Shown: piece by piece, positions 37,116 to 46,132 of the stretch
How positions within the stretch are numbered: the first letter of the stretch is position 1
How the letters are laid out: each line of letters starts with the position of its first letter
Origin: Flavobacterium sp. CF108
Lineage (GTDB): Bacteria > Bacteroidota > Bacteroidia > Flavobacteriales > Flavobacteriaceae
Direction: 5' to 3'
NCBI RefSeq assembly: GCF_900129795.1
Contig: NZ_FQWW01000003.1
Span: 620,001 to 684,000, forward strand
Length of the DNA: 64,000 nucleotides
Program-made: the position numbers and the translations under genes
The notes under the pieces: generated by a model
Seen by the model: only the letters and a program-made list of their open reading frames with translations
Databases searched by the model: none
What the model was told of the DNA's origin: nothing

Positions 37116-37129
37116 TACCAGCGTTTTTT
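37100..37129. terminator. bidirectional terminator with both stop codons in its loop
   Basis: Perfect 12-bp stem AAAAAACGCTGG / CCAGCGTTTTTT around the loop TTAATA. The loop holds the TAA of the kinase gene on one strand and the TAA of the helicase gene on the other. Confidence 0.93.
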
Positions 37130-38359
37130 ATTTTGTTTTGAAGCATTCGATTTTCTCGATTTGTGAGCACCGCCGCTTCGGTTTGAATTTTTAGGCTTTT
37201 CGCCGGCTTCTGGACTTCCTGCATGCCATGGATAAGGATGATCTGTAATGATTTTTACATCTACTTTTATTAATTTCTTAATATCCTTCCAGTAAGGCTC
37301 TTCGTCTTTACCGCAAAATGAAATCGCAATTCCGCCATTTCCTGCACGTCCGGTACGGCCAATTCTATGAACATACGTTTCAGGGATATTCGGTAAATCA
37401 AAGTTAATCACATACGGTAACTGGTCAATGTCAATTCCCCTCGCTGCAATATCTGTGGCCACTAAAACGCCAACTTCTTTGTTTTTAAAAGCATCCAGAA
37501 CACGTTGTCTCGCATTTTGCGATTTATCTCCGTGAATCGCTTCTGCCGGAATATCTTTTTTGCGAAGTGCTTTTACAACATTATCCGCACCATGTTTCGT
37601 TCTTGAAAAAACCAGCACATTTGATAAATTTTCGTTTTTAATCAAATGATATAATAAGTTTCTTTTTTCTGTTTTGTCAACAAAATAAATACGCTGCTCT
37701 ACATTTTCAGCAGTTGATGAAACCGGAGAAACTTCAACTTTTTCAGGATCTTGCAAAAACATTTCTGCCAATTCGCGAATTGCAAGAGGCATTGTTGCAG
37801 AGAAAAGTAAAGTTTGTCTGTTTTTAGGTGTAAGTTTTACAATCTTTTTTACATCGTTTATAAAACCCATATCCAGCATTTGATCGGCCTCATCTAAAAC
37901 TAAAGTGTGTAAATGATTCAAATCCAGAAAACCCTGTTTTTGTAAATCTAATAAACGACCCGGAGTCGCAACTAAAATATCAATACCATTTTTTAAGGTA
38001 TCAACCTGCGGATTTTGAGAAACCCCGCCAAAAATCGTTAATTGTGTTAAATTGGTATATTTTGCATAAGTGTCAAAACTCTGTCCAATCTGCACCGCTA
38101 ATTCACGAGTTGGGGTAACGATAAGAGCACGAATTACTTTGGCTTTTTTTGATGAACCTACAATTCGATGCAGTTGATGTATAATTGGAATAGCAAATGC
38201 GGCAGTTTTTCCCGTACCAGTTTGAGCACAGCCAATTAAATCCCTTCCGGCTAAAACAATCGGAATCGATTTTTCCTGAATTGGAGTGGGGTTTAGGTAG
38301 CCTTCTTCAAATACGGCTTTTTGTATACTTTTTGAAAGTGATAAATCTTCGAATAACAT
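37112..38359 (-). CDS. DEAD-box RNA helicase (RhlE-like)
   Basis: 415 residues with the full motif set: Q motif (NPTPIQEKSIP), motif I AQTGTGKT, Ia PTRELAVQ, Ib TPGRLLD, II DEAD in VLDEADQMLDMGF, III SAT, IV VFSRTK, V ATDIAARGIDI and VI HRIGRTGRAG. The short basic tail (GGAHKSRKSNASKQNKKRWY) is typical of RhlE-type helicases working in ribosome assembly or RNA decay. RhlE subgroup is the best match but the numbering among paralogues cannot be fixed from one window. Its 3' end overlaps the kinase gene by 4 bases. Confidence 0.93.
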   Translation of the reverse strand: MLFEDLSLSKSIQKAVFEEGYLNPTPIQEKSIPIVLAGRDLIGCAQTGTGKTAAFAIPIIHQLHRIVGSSKKAKVIRALIVTPTRELAVQIGQSFDTYAKYTNLTQLTIFGGVSQNPQVDTLKNGIDILVATPGRLLDLQKQGFLDLNHLHTLVLDEADQMLDMGFINDVKKIVKLTPKNRQTLLFSATMPLAIRELAEMFLQDPEKVEVSPVSSTAENVEQRIYFVDKTEKRNLLYHLIKNENLSNVLVFSRTKHGADNVVKALRKKDIPAEAIHGDKSQNARQRVLDAFKNKEVGVLVATDIAARGIDIDQLPYVINFDLPNIPETYVHRIGRTGRAGNGGIAISFCGKDEEPYWKDIKKLIKVDVKIITDHPYPWHAGSPEAGEKPKNSNRSGGAHKSRKSNASKQNKKRWY

Positions 38360-38483
38360 ATCTTACTAATTAAGAACTTTAGTTTTAAGTACTAAATTCT
38401 GTGCAAAGATAGGTTTATTCAGTTAACCGTTGATTTGAATCTTCTATTATTTGGGAAATATGTGGCTGCAGACCACTTGCTCT

Positions 38484-39530
38484 TCAATAAATTTTATCTT
38501 TTTCGTTGTTCGCTTTTATAAAATCAGTTACTAAATAACCAATTAATTTTCCAATTAAATTATTGTTTGGAGAATCGGCAAGATCTGGCGCGCCTTCACA
38601 AATATGTAAATAGGTCGCATTTCTGTGCTGTGCAAAAAATGAAATAAACTGTCTTAATTCTTCTACCGAAAAACCGCTTATTGTCATAGCGCTGCTGGCG
38701 ATATTAGGAATTGCGTCTAAATCAATTTCAATTCCAAATGAATCTGTCTTGATAAATTCAAGAGCCAGAGCCATTTCCCTCTCAAAATCTTTTTCCTTGC
38801 GAATATTTACGCTGTCATACGTATTATAACGAACACGATCTTCAAGTTTTTTAATAATATCTAAAACGCTTTTTGAAGTATAATTTTCGTGAAGCCCAAA
38901 AATGAAGTATTTTTTAAGGAAACCTTCTTCATAAGCATAAGAAAAACCATTTCCGCTGTGACGGCCTTCCAGAATCCTAAAATCAGAATGCGCATCAAAA
39001 TTAATGGCATTAATAGGTTTTCCTTTGGCTAAAGCCGAACCTTTAATATTTCCGTAAGCGTTATTATGACCGCCTCCAATAATAATTGGAGTTTTTCCCG
39101 CTTTAATTATAGTAAATATGATATGCGAAACTTCTTTGTCGATTTTTTCGACTAACTGGCTTAGTTTAGAACGATCGTCGATATCATTAAAATCTAATTT
39201 TTCGACATCACGCATTTCTTCAGAAACATCTAAGTGTCCTAAAATAATAATCTGACTTCCTTTACAAAATCTATTATGCTGAATATTTGCAATGCTTTTA
39301 ATAGCGCTTTTCCAGGCAGATGCCGCTCCGGGTCTTCCGTAATTCGCTCGTACACCAATATCTTCAGGAATTCCTAACAACACATACTTCGCCTCCGATT
39401 CTTGCAAAAACTTGATTCTATCTACTTCTTTAGGAAGCACAATCATTTTTTCTCCGAATTTTATTTCACCACTACGATGATTTGTGACTTTTGCCAAATC
39501 ATTGACAGTAAAAGGAACTAATTTCTCCAT
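38484..39530 (-). CDS. hutG: formimidoylglutamase (arginase family)
   Basis: 348-residue binuclear manganese hydrolase of the ureohydrolase family. Metal motifs: GGGHNNAYG, NFDAHSDFR and IEIDLDAIPNIASSA. The Bacteroidetes members with this layout act on N-formimidoyl-glutamate in histidine degradation. Support comes from hutI only 1.3 kb away on the same strand, though a plus-strand gene intervenes. Agmatinase or arginase activity is less likely given this neighbour. Confidence 0.82.
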   Translation of the reverse strand: MEKLVPFTVNDLAKVTNHRSGEIKFGEKMIVLPKEVDRIKFLQESEAKYVLLGIPEDIGVRANYGRPGAASAWKSAIKSIANIQHNRFCKGSQIIILGHLDVSEEMRDVEKLDFNDIDDRSKLSQLVEKIDKEVSHIIFTIIKAGKTPIIIGGGHNNAYGNIKGSALAKGKPINAINFDAHSDFRILEGRHSGNGFSYAYEEGFLKKYFIFGLHENYTSKSVLDIIKKLEDRVRYNTYDSVNIRKEKDFEREMALALEFIKTDSFGIEIDLDAIPNIASSAMTISGFSVEELRQFISFFAQHRNATYLHICEGAPDLADSPNNNLIGKLIGYLVTDFIKANNEKDKIY

Positions 39531-39627
39531 GAAAAAAATTTATTTTCCAAAAATAATATAATTGTTACAACTTACGTTATTAAGATATATTAATTCTTAA
39601 ATTTGTTATTAAAGAAAATTATTCAAT

Positions 39628-40509
39628 ATGGAAAACCCAACGAACAACAACAATTCAAGTCTAAAAGCGGTTATAGCGGTTTTAGCAGTCCTACTAATTG
39701 GTAGCTTAGTGTATATCTTTAAACTTTCTTCTGATACTGAAGTGGTTAAAACAGAATTGACAACGTCAATGACAGAAAAAGAATCTGTTATGAAAGATTT
39801 ACAGGAATTAAAAGCAACTTACGATGCTGCAATTGCTGAAAACACGTCAATGTCTGATGAATTAATTCAGGAAAGAGATAAAGTTGTCGCTTTAATGGCA
39901 GATTTAAATAAATCTAAAGGTGACGTTTCTAAATACAGATCTCAAGTTCAGGCAATGCAGGGCAAAATGAAAACTCTTGTTGCTGAAAATGACGAATTGA
40001 AAAAACAAAATGGTGTTTTAACAGTTCAAAGAGATAGTACAATTACAGTTTTAGGGGAGTCTAAAAAATATAACGAAGTACTTGTAGGTCAAAATGAAGA
40101 GCTTGCAAAAACAGTTGAAAGAGGTTCTAAATTATCTATTACGAACACTAAAACTGCAGCTTATAAATTAAGAAGCTCTGGAAAACAAATTGAAACAGAC
40201 AAAGCAAGCCGTGCTGATGTTTTAAAAGTAAGTTTTACAATTGCTGAAAACCAAATTGCAAAATCTGGAGATAAAACATATTATGTTCAGGTTATCGATG
40301 CAAAAAATAACGTTTTGGGCGAGAAAAAAACGGAGAACTTTGGTGACAACTCTTTAACATACAGCTTTAAAACTACTGTAAAGTATGAAAACAAAACTGT
40401 AAATGTTACGGAAGATTTACCAGGAAAAGATTTTGCTAAAGGAACTTACTTTATCAATGTTTTTGATAATGATGAATTAGTTTCTAAAACTAGTTTCAGC
40501 TTGAGATAA
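39628..40509 (+). CDS. membrane-anchored coiled-coil protein of unknown function
   Basis: 293 residues. A short Asn-rich N-terminus is followed by one membrane helix (about 13-31). A long coiled coil comes next (about 35-165, heptads such as VVKTELTTSMTEKESVMKDLQEL). The C-terminal globular part (about 175-293) is beta-rich, with VSFTIAENQIAKSGDKTYYVQV. Homologues are sometimes labelled as chromosome-partitioning ATPase, but there is no Walker motif here. It probably spans the periplasm. It lies between the two hut genes on the opposite strand. A TAAATTTG -7 box is 22 bases upstream of the start. Confidence 0.75.
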   Translation: MENPTNNNNSSLKAVIAVLAVLLIGSLVYIFKLSSDTEVVKTELTTSMTEKESVMKDLQELKATYDAAIAENTSMSDELIQERDKVVALMADLNKSKGDVSKYRSQVQAMQGKMKTLVAENDELKKQNGVLTVQRDSTITVLGESKKYNEVLVGQNEELAKTVERGSKLSITNTKTAAYKLRSSGKQIETDKASRADVLKVSFTIAENQIAKSGDKTYYVQVIDAKNNVLGEKKTENFGDNSLTYSFKTTVKYENKTVNVTEDLPGKDFAKGTYFINVFDNDELVSKTSFSLR

Positions 40510-40550
40510 ATTCTCATCGTCGTTTAAGTAAAAATACCACTTAAGATATT

Positions 40551-40584
40551 AAAGGTCTGTGATTTTCTTCACAGACCTTTTTTA
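40551..40584 (+). terminator. intrinsic terminator after the coiled-coil gene
   Basis: Perfect 12-bp stem AAAGGTCTGTGA / TCACAGACCTTT with a 6-base loop and a T run. Confidence 0.92.
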
Positions 40585-40631
40585 ATTTTTATGTTTTCTG
40601 GTGTTTGGCTGAAAGCGTGTTTAGCGATACG

Positions 40632-40814
40632 TTTCCCGTGGTTGAAACCACGGGCTATATTTGAGAATGTTATTTTATATGCATAGGCAGCGGTTTTAAT
40701 CGTTGCGGATATGTGGCGTTTGAAAATATGTTTCCCGTGGTTGAAACCACGGGCTATATTGAAGAATGTATAATTATTGATGTTGTGATATAGGCAACGG
40801 TTTCAACCGTTGCG
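40632..40814. repeat. tandem pair of two-hairpin intergenic repeats
   Basis: Two copies of a roughly 80-base unit. Each starts with a palindrome CCCGTGGTTGAAACCACGGG followed by CTATAT. It ends with a second hairpin, GCAACGGTTTCAACCGTTGC in copy 2, and GCAGCGGTTTTAATCGTTGC in copy 1. The two hairpins share the central GGTTGAAACC/GGTTTCAACC theme, so the unit may itself be a nested repeat. No coding capacity; it fills the gap between the terminator and the hutI stop. Confidence 0.85.
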
Positions 40815-40832
40815 AATCGTATGTATAAGTTA

Positions 40833-42068
40833 TTATATAATTTCACCCTCAATAATAACATCTTCAATCAAATTGCTTCCAAAAGCATAAGGAATTTGGT
40901 AGTAAGATGAAATTGGTTTCGTCACAATTAAATTGGCTTTTTTACCTTTTGTGATACTTCCGTGCGTATCAGAAAGTCCCATTGCGTAGGCGCCGTTTAT
41001 TGTAGCAGCATTAATGGCTTCTTCTGGCGTCATTTTCATTTTAATGCATGCCGTTGCCACAACAAAATTCATGTTTCCGGATGGAGTAGAACCGGGGTTA
41101 AAATCGGTTGCTAATGCGAGAGGTAAACCTGCTTTTATCATTTCGCGTGCCGGTGTATACGGAATGCTTAAAAAATACGAACAAGACGGTAATGCAACCG
41201 GCATAGTTTCTGTACCTTTTAAAGCTTCAATATCTTCTGGATTCATTATTTCAAGATGATCGACAGAAAGCGCGTTAAATTTAACTCCAGCCTGAATTCC
41301 GCCAATAGAATTAAACTGATTCACATGAATTTTTGGCTTTAAGCCGAATTCAATTCCGGCCTGCATAATTTTTTCTGTTTCTTCAACAGAGAAATAACCG
41401 CTTTCGCAGAAAACATCCACGTAATCTGCCAGCTTGTTTTGAGCAATTTCAGGAAGCATTTTAGTTATAATTTCATCAATATAACCTGCTTTGTTTTCTT
41501 TATAATGTGTTGGAAAAGCGTGTGCGCCAAGAAAAGTTGTTTTTATAGAAATTGGATAATTTTCTGCCAGTTTCTTAATTACACGAAGCATTTTTAATTC
41601 GCCTTCAATAGTTAATCCGTAGCCGGATTTTATTTCTACAGCTCCAGTTCCTAAACGCATAACTTCTTCAAGACGAAGTTTGGACTGTTCATAGATTTTT
41701 TCTTCAGAAGTTTCGTTTAACTTTTTAGCCGAATTTAAAATACCGCCGCCACGATTGGCGATTTCTTCATAAGTAAATCCGTTAATGCGATCTACAAATT
41801 CCTGTTCGCGGTTTCCTGCATATACAATATGGGTATGGCTGTCGCACCAAGTCGGGAGAACAATGCGACCCTCAGCATTAATAACTTTGTCAACTTTGAT
41901 TTCGGGTAAATTTTCCATCGAACCAAAATCAGCAATTAAATTGTCTTTTATAATTAAGAAAGCATTTTTAATCGTAGGAAGTTCTGCCATCCCAGCCCCC
42001 GAAACTTTAGAAACAGAAGTTTCACGGACTTGAAGCAGTTCTTTTATGTTTTTTATTAATGTTGTCAT
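40833..42068 (-). CDS. hutI: imidazolonepropionase
   Basis: Hydrolyses 4-imidazolone-5-propionate to N-formimidoyl-glutamate in histidine degradation, producing the substrate of the HutG protein encoded nearby. Amidohydrolase fold, 411 residues. Metal ligands are seen in DSHTHIVYAG, FLGAHAFP, IHVNQF and ATDFNPGS. The C-terminus AMGLSDTHGSITKGKKANLIV is typical of the amidohydrolase beta-sandwich. An ATG eight codons upstream exists; the start at MTTLIKNIKELL fits the family better. Confidence 0.94.
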   Translation of the reverse strand: MTTLIKNIKELLQVRETSVSKVSGAGMAELPTIKNAFLIIKDNLIADFGSMENLPEIKVDKVINAEGRIVLPTWCDSHTHIVYAGNREQEFVDRINGFTYEEIANRGGGILNSAKKLNETSEEKIYEQSKLRLEEVMRLGTGAVEIKSGYGLTIEGELKMLRVIKKLAENYPISIKTTFLGAHAFPTHYKENKAGYIDEIITKMLPEIAQNKLADYVDVFCESGYFSVEETEKIMQAGIEFGLKPKIHVNQFNSIGGIQAGVKFNALSVDHLEIMNPEDIEALKGTETMPVALPSCSYFLSIPYTPAREMIKAGLPLALATDFNPGSTPSGNMNFVVATACIKMKMTPEEAINAATINGAYAMGLSDTHGSITKGKKANLIVTKPISSYYQIPYAFGSNLIEDVIIEGEII

Positions 42069-42185
42069 TGTGGATATTGTTATAAAACACAAATTTGCTT
42101 CGCCTGTTCCCTACGGTCGAGTCACAAATTATCACGAACTAATCCGTGAAATCTGTGAAATTCGTGTTTTTATTCTTTATGTTTT

Positions 42186-43235
42186 TTATTCTGAAACTGT
42201 GATTTCAAACATTTTCTCCCAGTATTTACCTGTAACAAAAATGGTTTTAGTTTGAGGATTGTAAGCAATTCCGTTTAAAACTTCTGCTTTTGGAGCTTTA
42301 ATAAATTTACGTAAATCAGAAAGGTTTAATATTCCTTCAACTGCGCCAGAAGTTGGATTTACAACCGCAATTGCATCTTTTTGCCAAACGTTTACATAGA
42401 ATTTTCCATCGATTAATTCTAATTCGTTGATTGCTTTAATTTTTGAAGAACCGGAATATACATTGATATAATCAATTAATTTTTGAGTATTTGGATCCAT
42501 TTTCCAGATTTTCTCAGTACCGTCAGAGTGATAAATATATTTGTCATCATGTGTCATTCCCCAGCCTTCAATATCTTTATCGTATTTGAAAGTTTTCTCT
42601 AACTTGAAAGTCTTAGCATCATAAATAAAACCTGTTTTTTCCTGCCAGCTTAATTGAAATAATTTGTCATTGATAAAAGTAATTCCTTCTCCAAAATATT
42701 CTTTAGGAAGATCAACCTGCTTAATTACTTTTCCGGTTTTATAATCAACAGATCTAAAGTATGAATCTTCTTTTTGACCTGTACTTTCGAATAAAACGCC
42801 ATCATGAAACTCTAAACCTTCAGTAAAAGCTTCTGGATCGTGTGGAAAAGTATTTACTATTTTATATTTTAATGCTTTAGGTTGAACATCAGAAACAACT
42901 TCAATTCGTTTAGTTGCATCAGAAGAATCACTTCCAAAATAAGCAGTAGCTTTTAAATATTGATAACCTAATTTTTGATCTTTTAACTCAAATTTAAATT
43001 TCTCAGCACCTTTTGCAGTTCCCACTTTTTTGTCGTTAACAAAGTAAACAATGCTGTCGATTTCTTTCGAATTTGGGTTTAAAATTCCAATTGAAACCGC
43101 TTCTTTTGGCAGAAAATGCGCTGGAAAAGCAGAATCATCGATAGTAAATAAAGAATTTTCACCTTTTTTTGTGCCATTACATCCAATTAATGTAATTCCT
43201 AATAAAATGACAGTTAGGAAGTTATATTTTTTCAT
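42186..43235 (-). CDS. glutaminyl-peptide cyclotransferase, lipoprotein
   Basis: 349 residues. Lipoprotein signal with lipobox LIGC. The beta-propeller of the plant-type glutaminyl cyclase family (Glu_cyclase_2) covers about 95-349. It opens with NTFPHDPEAFTEGLEFHDGVLFESTGQ and repeats with YKTGKVIKQVDLPKEYFGEGI. A shorter Ig-like domain precedes it. The enzyme turns N-terminal Gln into pyroglutamate, which protects exported proteins from aminopeptidases; in Bacteroidetes many secreted proteins begin with Gln after signal-peptide cleavage. Role by family knowledge, not tested here. Confidence 0.88.
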   Translation of the reverse strand: MKKYNFLTVILLGITLIGCNGTKKGENSLFTIDDSAFPAHFLPKEAVSIGILNPNSKEIDSIVYFVNDKKVGTAKGAEKFKFELKDQKLGYQYLKATAYFGSDSSDATKRIEVVSDVQPKALKYKIVNTFPHDPEAFTEGLEFHDGVLFESTGQKEDSYFRSVDYKTGKVIKQVDLPKEYFGEGITFINDKLFQLSWQEKTGFIYDAKTFKLEKTFKYDKDIEGWGMTHDDKYIYHSDGTEKIWKMDPNTQKLIDYINVYSGSSKIKAINELELIDGKFYVNVWQKDAIAVVNPTSGAVEGILNLSDLRKFIKAPKAEVLNGIAYNPQTKTIFVTGKYWEKMFEITVSE

Positions 43236-43290
43236 AGTTTAAAATTTGAATAAGCCAATATACAACGATATTTTTATAGCAGCAAAGCTC

Positions 43291-43320
43291 TTGCAAAAAT
43301 ATAAAAAGATTGTATATTTG
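43291..43320 (+). promoter_or_regulatory. strong promoter of the SRP RNA gene
   Basis: TTG at -33 (43291-43293), 19-base spacer, and TATATTTG at -7 (43313-43320). This is a perfect match to the Bacteroidetes consensus, and the RNA starts 5 bases later. Confidence 0.88.
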
Positions 43321-43324
43321 CACC

Positions 43325-43417
43325 GGCAAGTCCTACACGACCAGCTCCTGCAGACTCCCCCAGGATGGGAACATAGCAAGGGTACGTGGTTGAGCGGTGC
43401 GATGTAGGTCGCTTGCC
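43325..43417 (+). ncRNA. ffs: signal recognition particle RNA (4.5S, bacterial small type)
   Basis: A 93-base RNA closed by GGCAAG at the 5' end and CTTGCC at the 3' end, with long imperfect pairing between (CCTACACGACC against GGTGCGATGTAGG). The apical part CCAGGATGGGAACATAGCAAGGGTA has the asymmetric loop and tetraloop layout of the Ffh-binding domain in flavobacterial SRP RNAs. It guides co-translational membrane targeting with Ffh and FtsY. A perfect promoter stands in front and T-rich DNA behind. Confidence 0.93.
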
Positions 43418-43448
43418 ACTTTTTATTTTTTAGAATTTGTATAAAAGT

Positions 43449-43473
43449 AGTCTTCCTTCGGGAGGATTTTTTT
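43449..43473 (+). terminator. terminator with UUCG tetraloop downstream of ffs
   Basis: TCTTCC-TTCG-GGAGGA hairpin followed by seven T. It lies about 30 bases after the mature SRP RNA end and would leave a short precursor tail for trimming. Confidence 0.7.
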
Positions 43474-43572
43474 ATTTTTGGACCTTTCGTAGGGTTAGAA
43501 GTTAAATGTTAGAAGTAAAAAGATTTCTCTGCATCAAACTCATAGCTCATAACTTATAACTCAAAACTCAAA

Positions 43573-44376
43573 ATGAATAAAGTCGTTTTAATTACAGGAG
43601 GATCATCGGGAATTGGTAAATCTATTGGAGAGTTTTTACATGCAAAAGGTTTCGTTGTATATGGAACGAGCAGAAACCCTGAAAAAGTTTTAAATTCAGT
43701 TTTTCCATTAGTTGCTTTAGATGTCCGAAATGCTGATTCCATTAAAACAGCTGTTGCAAAAATTATAGAAAGTTCTGGAAGATTAGATATTGTAATTAAC
43801 AATGCTGGAGTTGGAATTACGGGACCTTTGGAAGAAATTCCGATGGAAGAAATTAAAAACAATTTTGAAACAAATTTCTTTGGTCCAATTGAAGTAATGA
43901 AAGCTGTTTTGCCACAAATGCGTGAGCAAAAATCAGGTTTGATTATCAATATCACGTCTATTGCCGCTTATATGGGATTGCCTTACAGAAGTGTTTATTC
44001 GGCTTCAAAAGGAGCTTTAGAATTAATTACCGAAGCCTTAAGAATGGAAGTAAAGCAATTTGGAGTTGAAATTACGAACGTTGCTCCGGGTGATTTTGCA
44101 ACTAATATTGCATCTGGACGTTATCATGCGCCAGTTTTAAAAGGTTCTGCTTACGAAAAAGTATATGGAGATACACTTTCCACCATGAACGAACATGTTG
44201 ATGCAGGAAGTAATCCAAATGAAATGGCGGAGGCGATTTTTAAAATCATACAAAAAGACAAACCAAAAATTCATTACAAAGTGGGTGTTTTCATGCAGAA
44301 ATTTTCAATTATTTTGAAACGCACACTTCCGGATAAAGTCTATGAAAAAATGCTCATGAATCATTATAAATTATAA
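43573..44376 (+). CDS. SDR family oxidoreductase
   Basis: 267-residue classical short-chain dehydrogenase/reductase. Nucleotide-binding TGGSSGIGKSIG at the N-terminus, the NNAGVG motif, the catalytic Ser in INITSIAAYMG, and YSASKGALE with the catalytic Tyr and Lys. A Thr-Ser-Arg following the second strand (YGTSRNPEK) favours NADPH. The substrate is unknown. The small membrane protein gene begins 4 bases downstream and is probably translationally coupled. Confidence 0.9.
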   Translation: MNKVVLITGGSSGIGKSIGEFLHAKGFVVYGTSRNPEKVLNSVFPLVALDVRNADSIKTAVAKIIESSGRLDIVINNAGVGITGPLEEIPMEEIKNNFETNFFGPIEVMKAVLPQMREQKSGLIINITSIAAYMGLPYRSVYSASKGALELITEALRMEVKQFGVEITNVAPGDFATNIASGRYHAPVLKGSAYEKVYGDTLSTMNEHVDAGSNPNEMAEAIFKIIQKDKPKIHYKVGVFMQKFSIILKRTLPDKVYEKMLMNHYKL

Positions 44377-44380
44377 AAGA

Positions 44381-44593
44381 ATGAATGAAATTTCTACGTA
44401 TTTCCCTATGATTTTTTGGATTCTAATTATTGTTGTTGTTGTTTGGATAGTAATTCGCAGAATACTTTTACAAATAAGCGATAAGATAAACAATGCAGAA
44501 GTTTATAAAGAAAATACTTTAAAAGTTCTGGAAGAAATTAGAGATGAATTGAAAGAATTAAATAGAAATAATTCTAAAAGTAGTGTTTTTTAG
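44381..44593 (+). CDS. small single-span membrane protein of unknown function
   Basis: 70 residues: one strong helix (about 8-27, MIFWILIIVVVVWIVIR) and then a charged amphipathic helix (about 30-62, AEVYKENTLKVLEEIRDELKELN) that could form a coiled coil in the cytoplasm. It sits 4 bases behind the SDR gene, which supports it being translated. No family recognised. Confidence 0.65.
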   Translation: MNEISTYFPMIFWILIIVVVVWIVIRRILLQISDKINNAEVYKENTLKVLEEIRDELKELNRNNSKSSVF

Positions 44594-44660
44594 CTACGTG
44601 TATTTTTTTGATATATCTTTTTTAAAGAAAATATTTGCAAAAAGTATTGCATTATTTAAA

Positions 44661-44682
44661 AATGTAAAAAATACACTTATTT
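44661..44682 (+). promoter_or_regulatory. 22-bp motif shared with the sugar kinase upstream region
   Basis: Second copy of the AATGTAAAAAA-ACACTTATTT motif, 21 of 22 bases identical to the one before the BadF-type kinase gene. Here it is about 155 bases before the aldolase start. Confidence 0.35.
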
Positions 44683-44739
44683 TTAACATATAATTTGAAA
44701 ATGGTTTTAATTTTAAAAAGGTTATTGATATTGATTTCG

Positions 44740-44747
44740 TAATTTTG
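44740..44747 (+). promoter_or_regulatory. -7 promoter box of the aldolase gene
   Basis: TAATTTTG matches TAnnTTTG. It leaves a 5' leader of roughly 80 bases. The nearest TTG upstream is 12 bases away, too close for a normal -33. Confidence 0.45.
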
Positions 44748-44836
44748 CAGCTAGAATTTCTTCAGATATTTTGTTTGAAGAAAGATTTACAAAAATAGAA
44801 ATACGAAGAAACCATTTTTAATTAAACAAATAAATT

Positions 44837-45493
44837 ATGAAATTTTTTATTGACACAGCTAACCTAGATCAAATTAAAGAAGCACAAGCTTTAGGTGTTT
44901 TGGATGGTGTAACGACAAATCCGTCATTAATGGCGAAAGAAGGAATTACAGGAAAAAATAACATTTTAAAGCATTATGTTGACATTTGCAATCTTGTAGA
45001 AGGTGATGTAAGTGCTGAAGTAAACGCTCTTGATTATGATGGAATGATCAAAGAAGGTGAGGAATTAGCTGAATTACATGACCAAATCGTTGTAAAATTG
45101 CCTATGACTAAAGAAGGTGTTATGGCTGCAAAATATTTTTCTGATAAAGGAATTAAAACTAACGTAACTCTTGTTTTCTCTGTAGGACAAGCTCTTTTGG
45201 CTGCTAAAGCCGGAGCTACTTATGTTTCTCCGTTTGTGGGTCGTTTAGATGATATTTCAACTGACGGATTAAACTTAATTCAGGAAATTAGAGAAGTTTA
45301 CGATAACTACGGTTACGAAACTCAAATCTTAGCTGCTTCAGTACGTCACACAATGCATATTGTAAATTGTGCTAAAATTGGTGCTGACGTTATGACTGGG
45401 CCTCTTTCTGCAATTTACGGATTGTTGAAACACCCGTTAACTGATATCGGTTTAGCTCAGTTTGTTGCTGACTTCGAAAAAGGAAACAAGTAA
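44837..45493 (+). CDS. fructose-6-phosphate aldolase / transaldolase (TalC-MipB family)
   Basis: 218-residue TIM-barrel class I aldolase of the small transaldolase subfamily. N-terminus [31 protein letters not shown] with the substrate Asp and Asn; the Schiff-base Lys lies in IVVKLPMT; then [20 protein letters not shown] and [22 protein letters not shown]. In Bacteroidetes this short form usually works as transaldolase in the pentose phosphate pathway. Sequence alone does not separate it from fructose-6-phosphate aldolase. Codon use looks optimised, suggesting high expression. Confidence 0.9.
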   Translation: MKFFIDTANLDQIKEAQALGVLDGVTTNPSLMAKEGITGKNNILKHYVDICNLVEGDVSAEVNALDYDGMIKEGEELAELHDQIVVKLPMTKEGVMAAKYFSDKGIKTNVTLVFSVGQALLAAKAGATYVSPFVGRLDDISTDGLNLIQEIREVYDNYGYETQILAASVRHTMHIVNCAKIGADVMTGPLSAIYGLLKHPLTDIGLAQFVADFEKGNK

Positions 45494-45514
45494 TCCTTAG
45501 ATACTTATAAAAAT

Positions 45515-45550
45515 TAAATCGTCTTTTTTCTAACGAGAAAAGACGATTTT
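45515..45550 (+). terminator. intrinsic terminator after the aldolase gene
   Basis: Stem TAAATCGTCTTTT against AAAAGACGATTTT (12 of 13 positions paired) with a 10-base loop, ending in a long T run. Confidence 0.88.
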
Positions 45551-45583
45551 TTTTACTTTTATATGAAACTTAAATTGTTGATT

Positions 45584-46081
45584 ATGAAAGTGATATTGAT
45601 AATTTTGTCTTTTTTTGCCATTAGTATTTCAATAAATGCACAGACGGCTGAAATATTGAAAAGTGTAAATGATGCCGGCGATGTGGCCACATTTGAATTA
45701 GATTGTTCTGTAGCATTTCAACCTTTAGCAAAAGGGCTTCGGTATAATATTACAAGGCATGAATTCAAAGGCCCTGAAATGAAAAATTCGTATAGACTGC
45801 TTCTTGTCATGGACGGATTTTATTCTAAAACCTTAAATAAAGAAATGACGATTTCGGCTGTTTTAAGCAATGGAACTGTTATCCAAGCAAAGAAAATTAT
45901 TGAAGATGATGGCTTTTTTGATGGAGCTTGTACTTTAAAAATAAAAGATCCGCAAGCGCTTGCAGAAGAGAATATTGAGAAAGTTATTGTTCATGCAGAT
46001 AAAGATGTTGTCTATCAAATATCAGAACAAAACAGGGAGATTTTTAAGAAGAACCTGAGTAATGTTATTAATGCTAAATAA
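45584..46081 (+). CDS. small secreted protein of unknown function
   Basis: 165 residues from MKVILIILSFFAISISINAQ, a clean signal peptide; a start seven codons upstream is equally possible. The mature part contains two Cys (LDCSVAF, GACTLK) and is predicted mixed alpha/beta. The end is rich in charged residues. No family recognised. It stands alone between two terminators, so it is its own transcription unit. Confidence 0.7.
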   Translation: MKVILIILSFFAISISINAQTAEILKSVNDAGDVATFELDCSVAFQPLAKGLRYNITRHEFKGPEMKNSYRLLLVMDGFYSKTLNKEMTISAVLSNGTVIQAKKIIEDDGFFDGACTLKIKDPQALAEENIEKVIVHADKDVVYQISEQNREIFKKNLSNVINAK

Positions 46082-46132
46082 AAGGGATTAAGGTTCTGAG
46101 TTGCTAAGATACTAAGGTTTTCTTTTGTGAAT

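Noticed and set aside
39628-40509. Chromosome-partitioning ATPase label for the coiled-coil membrane protein
   Set aside because: No Walker A or B motif; only a membrane helix, coiled coil and beta-rich end are seen.
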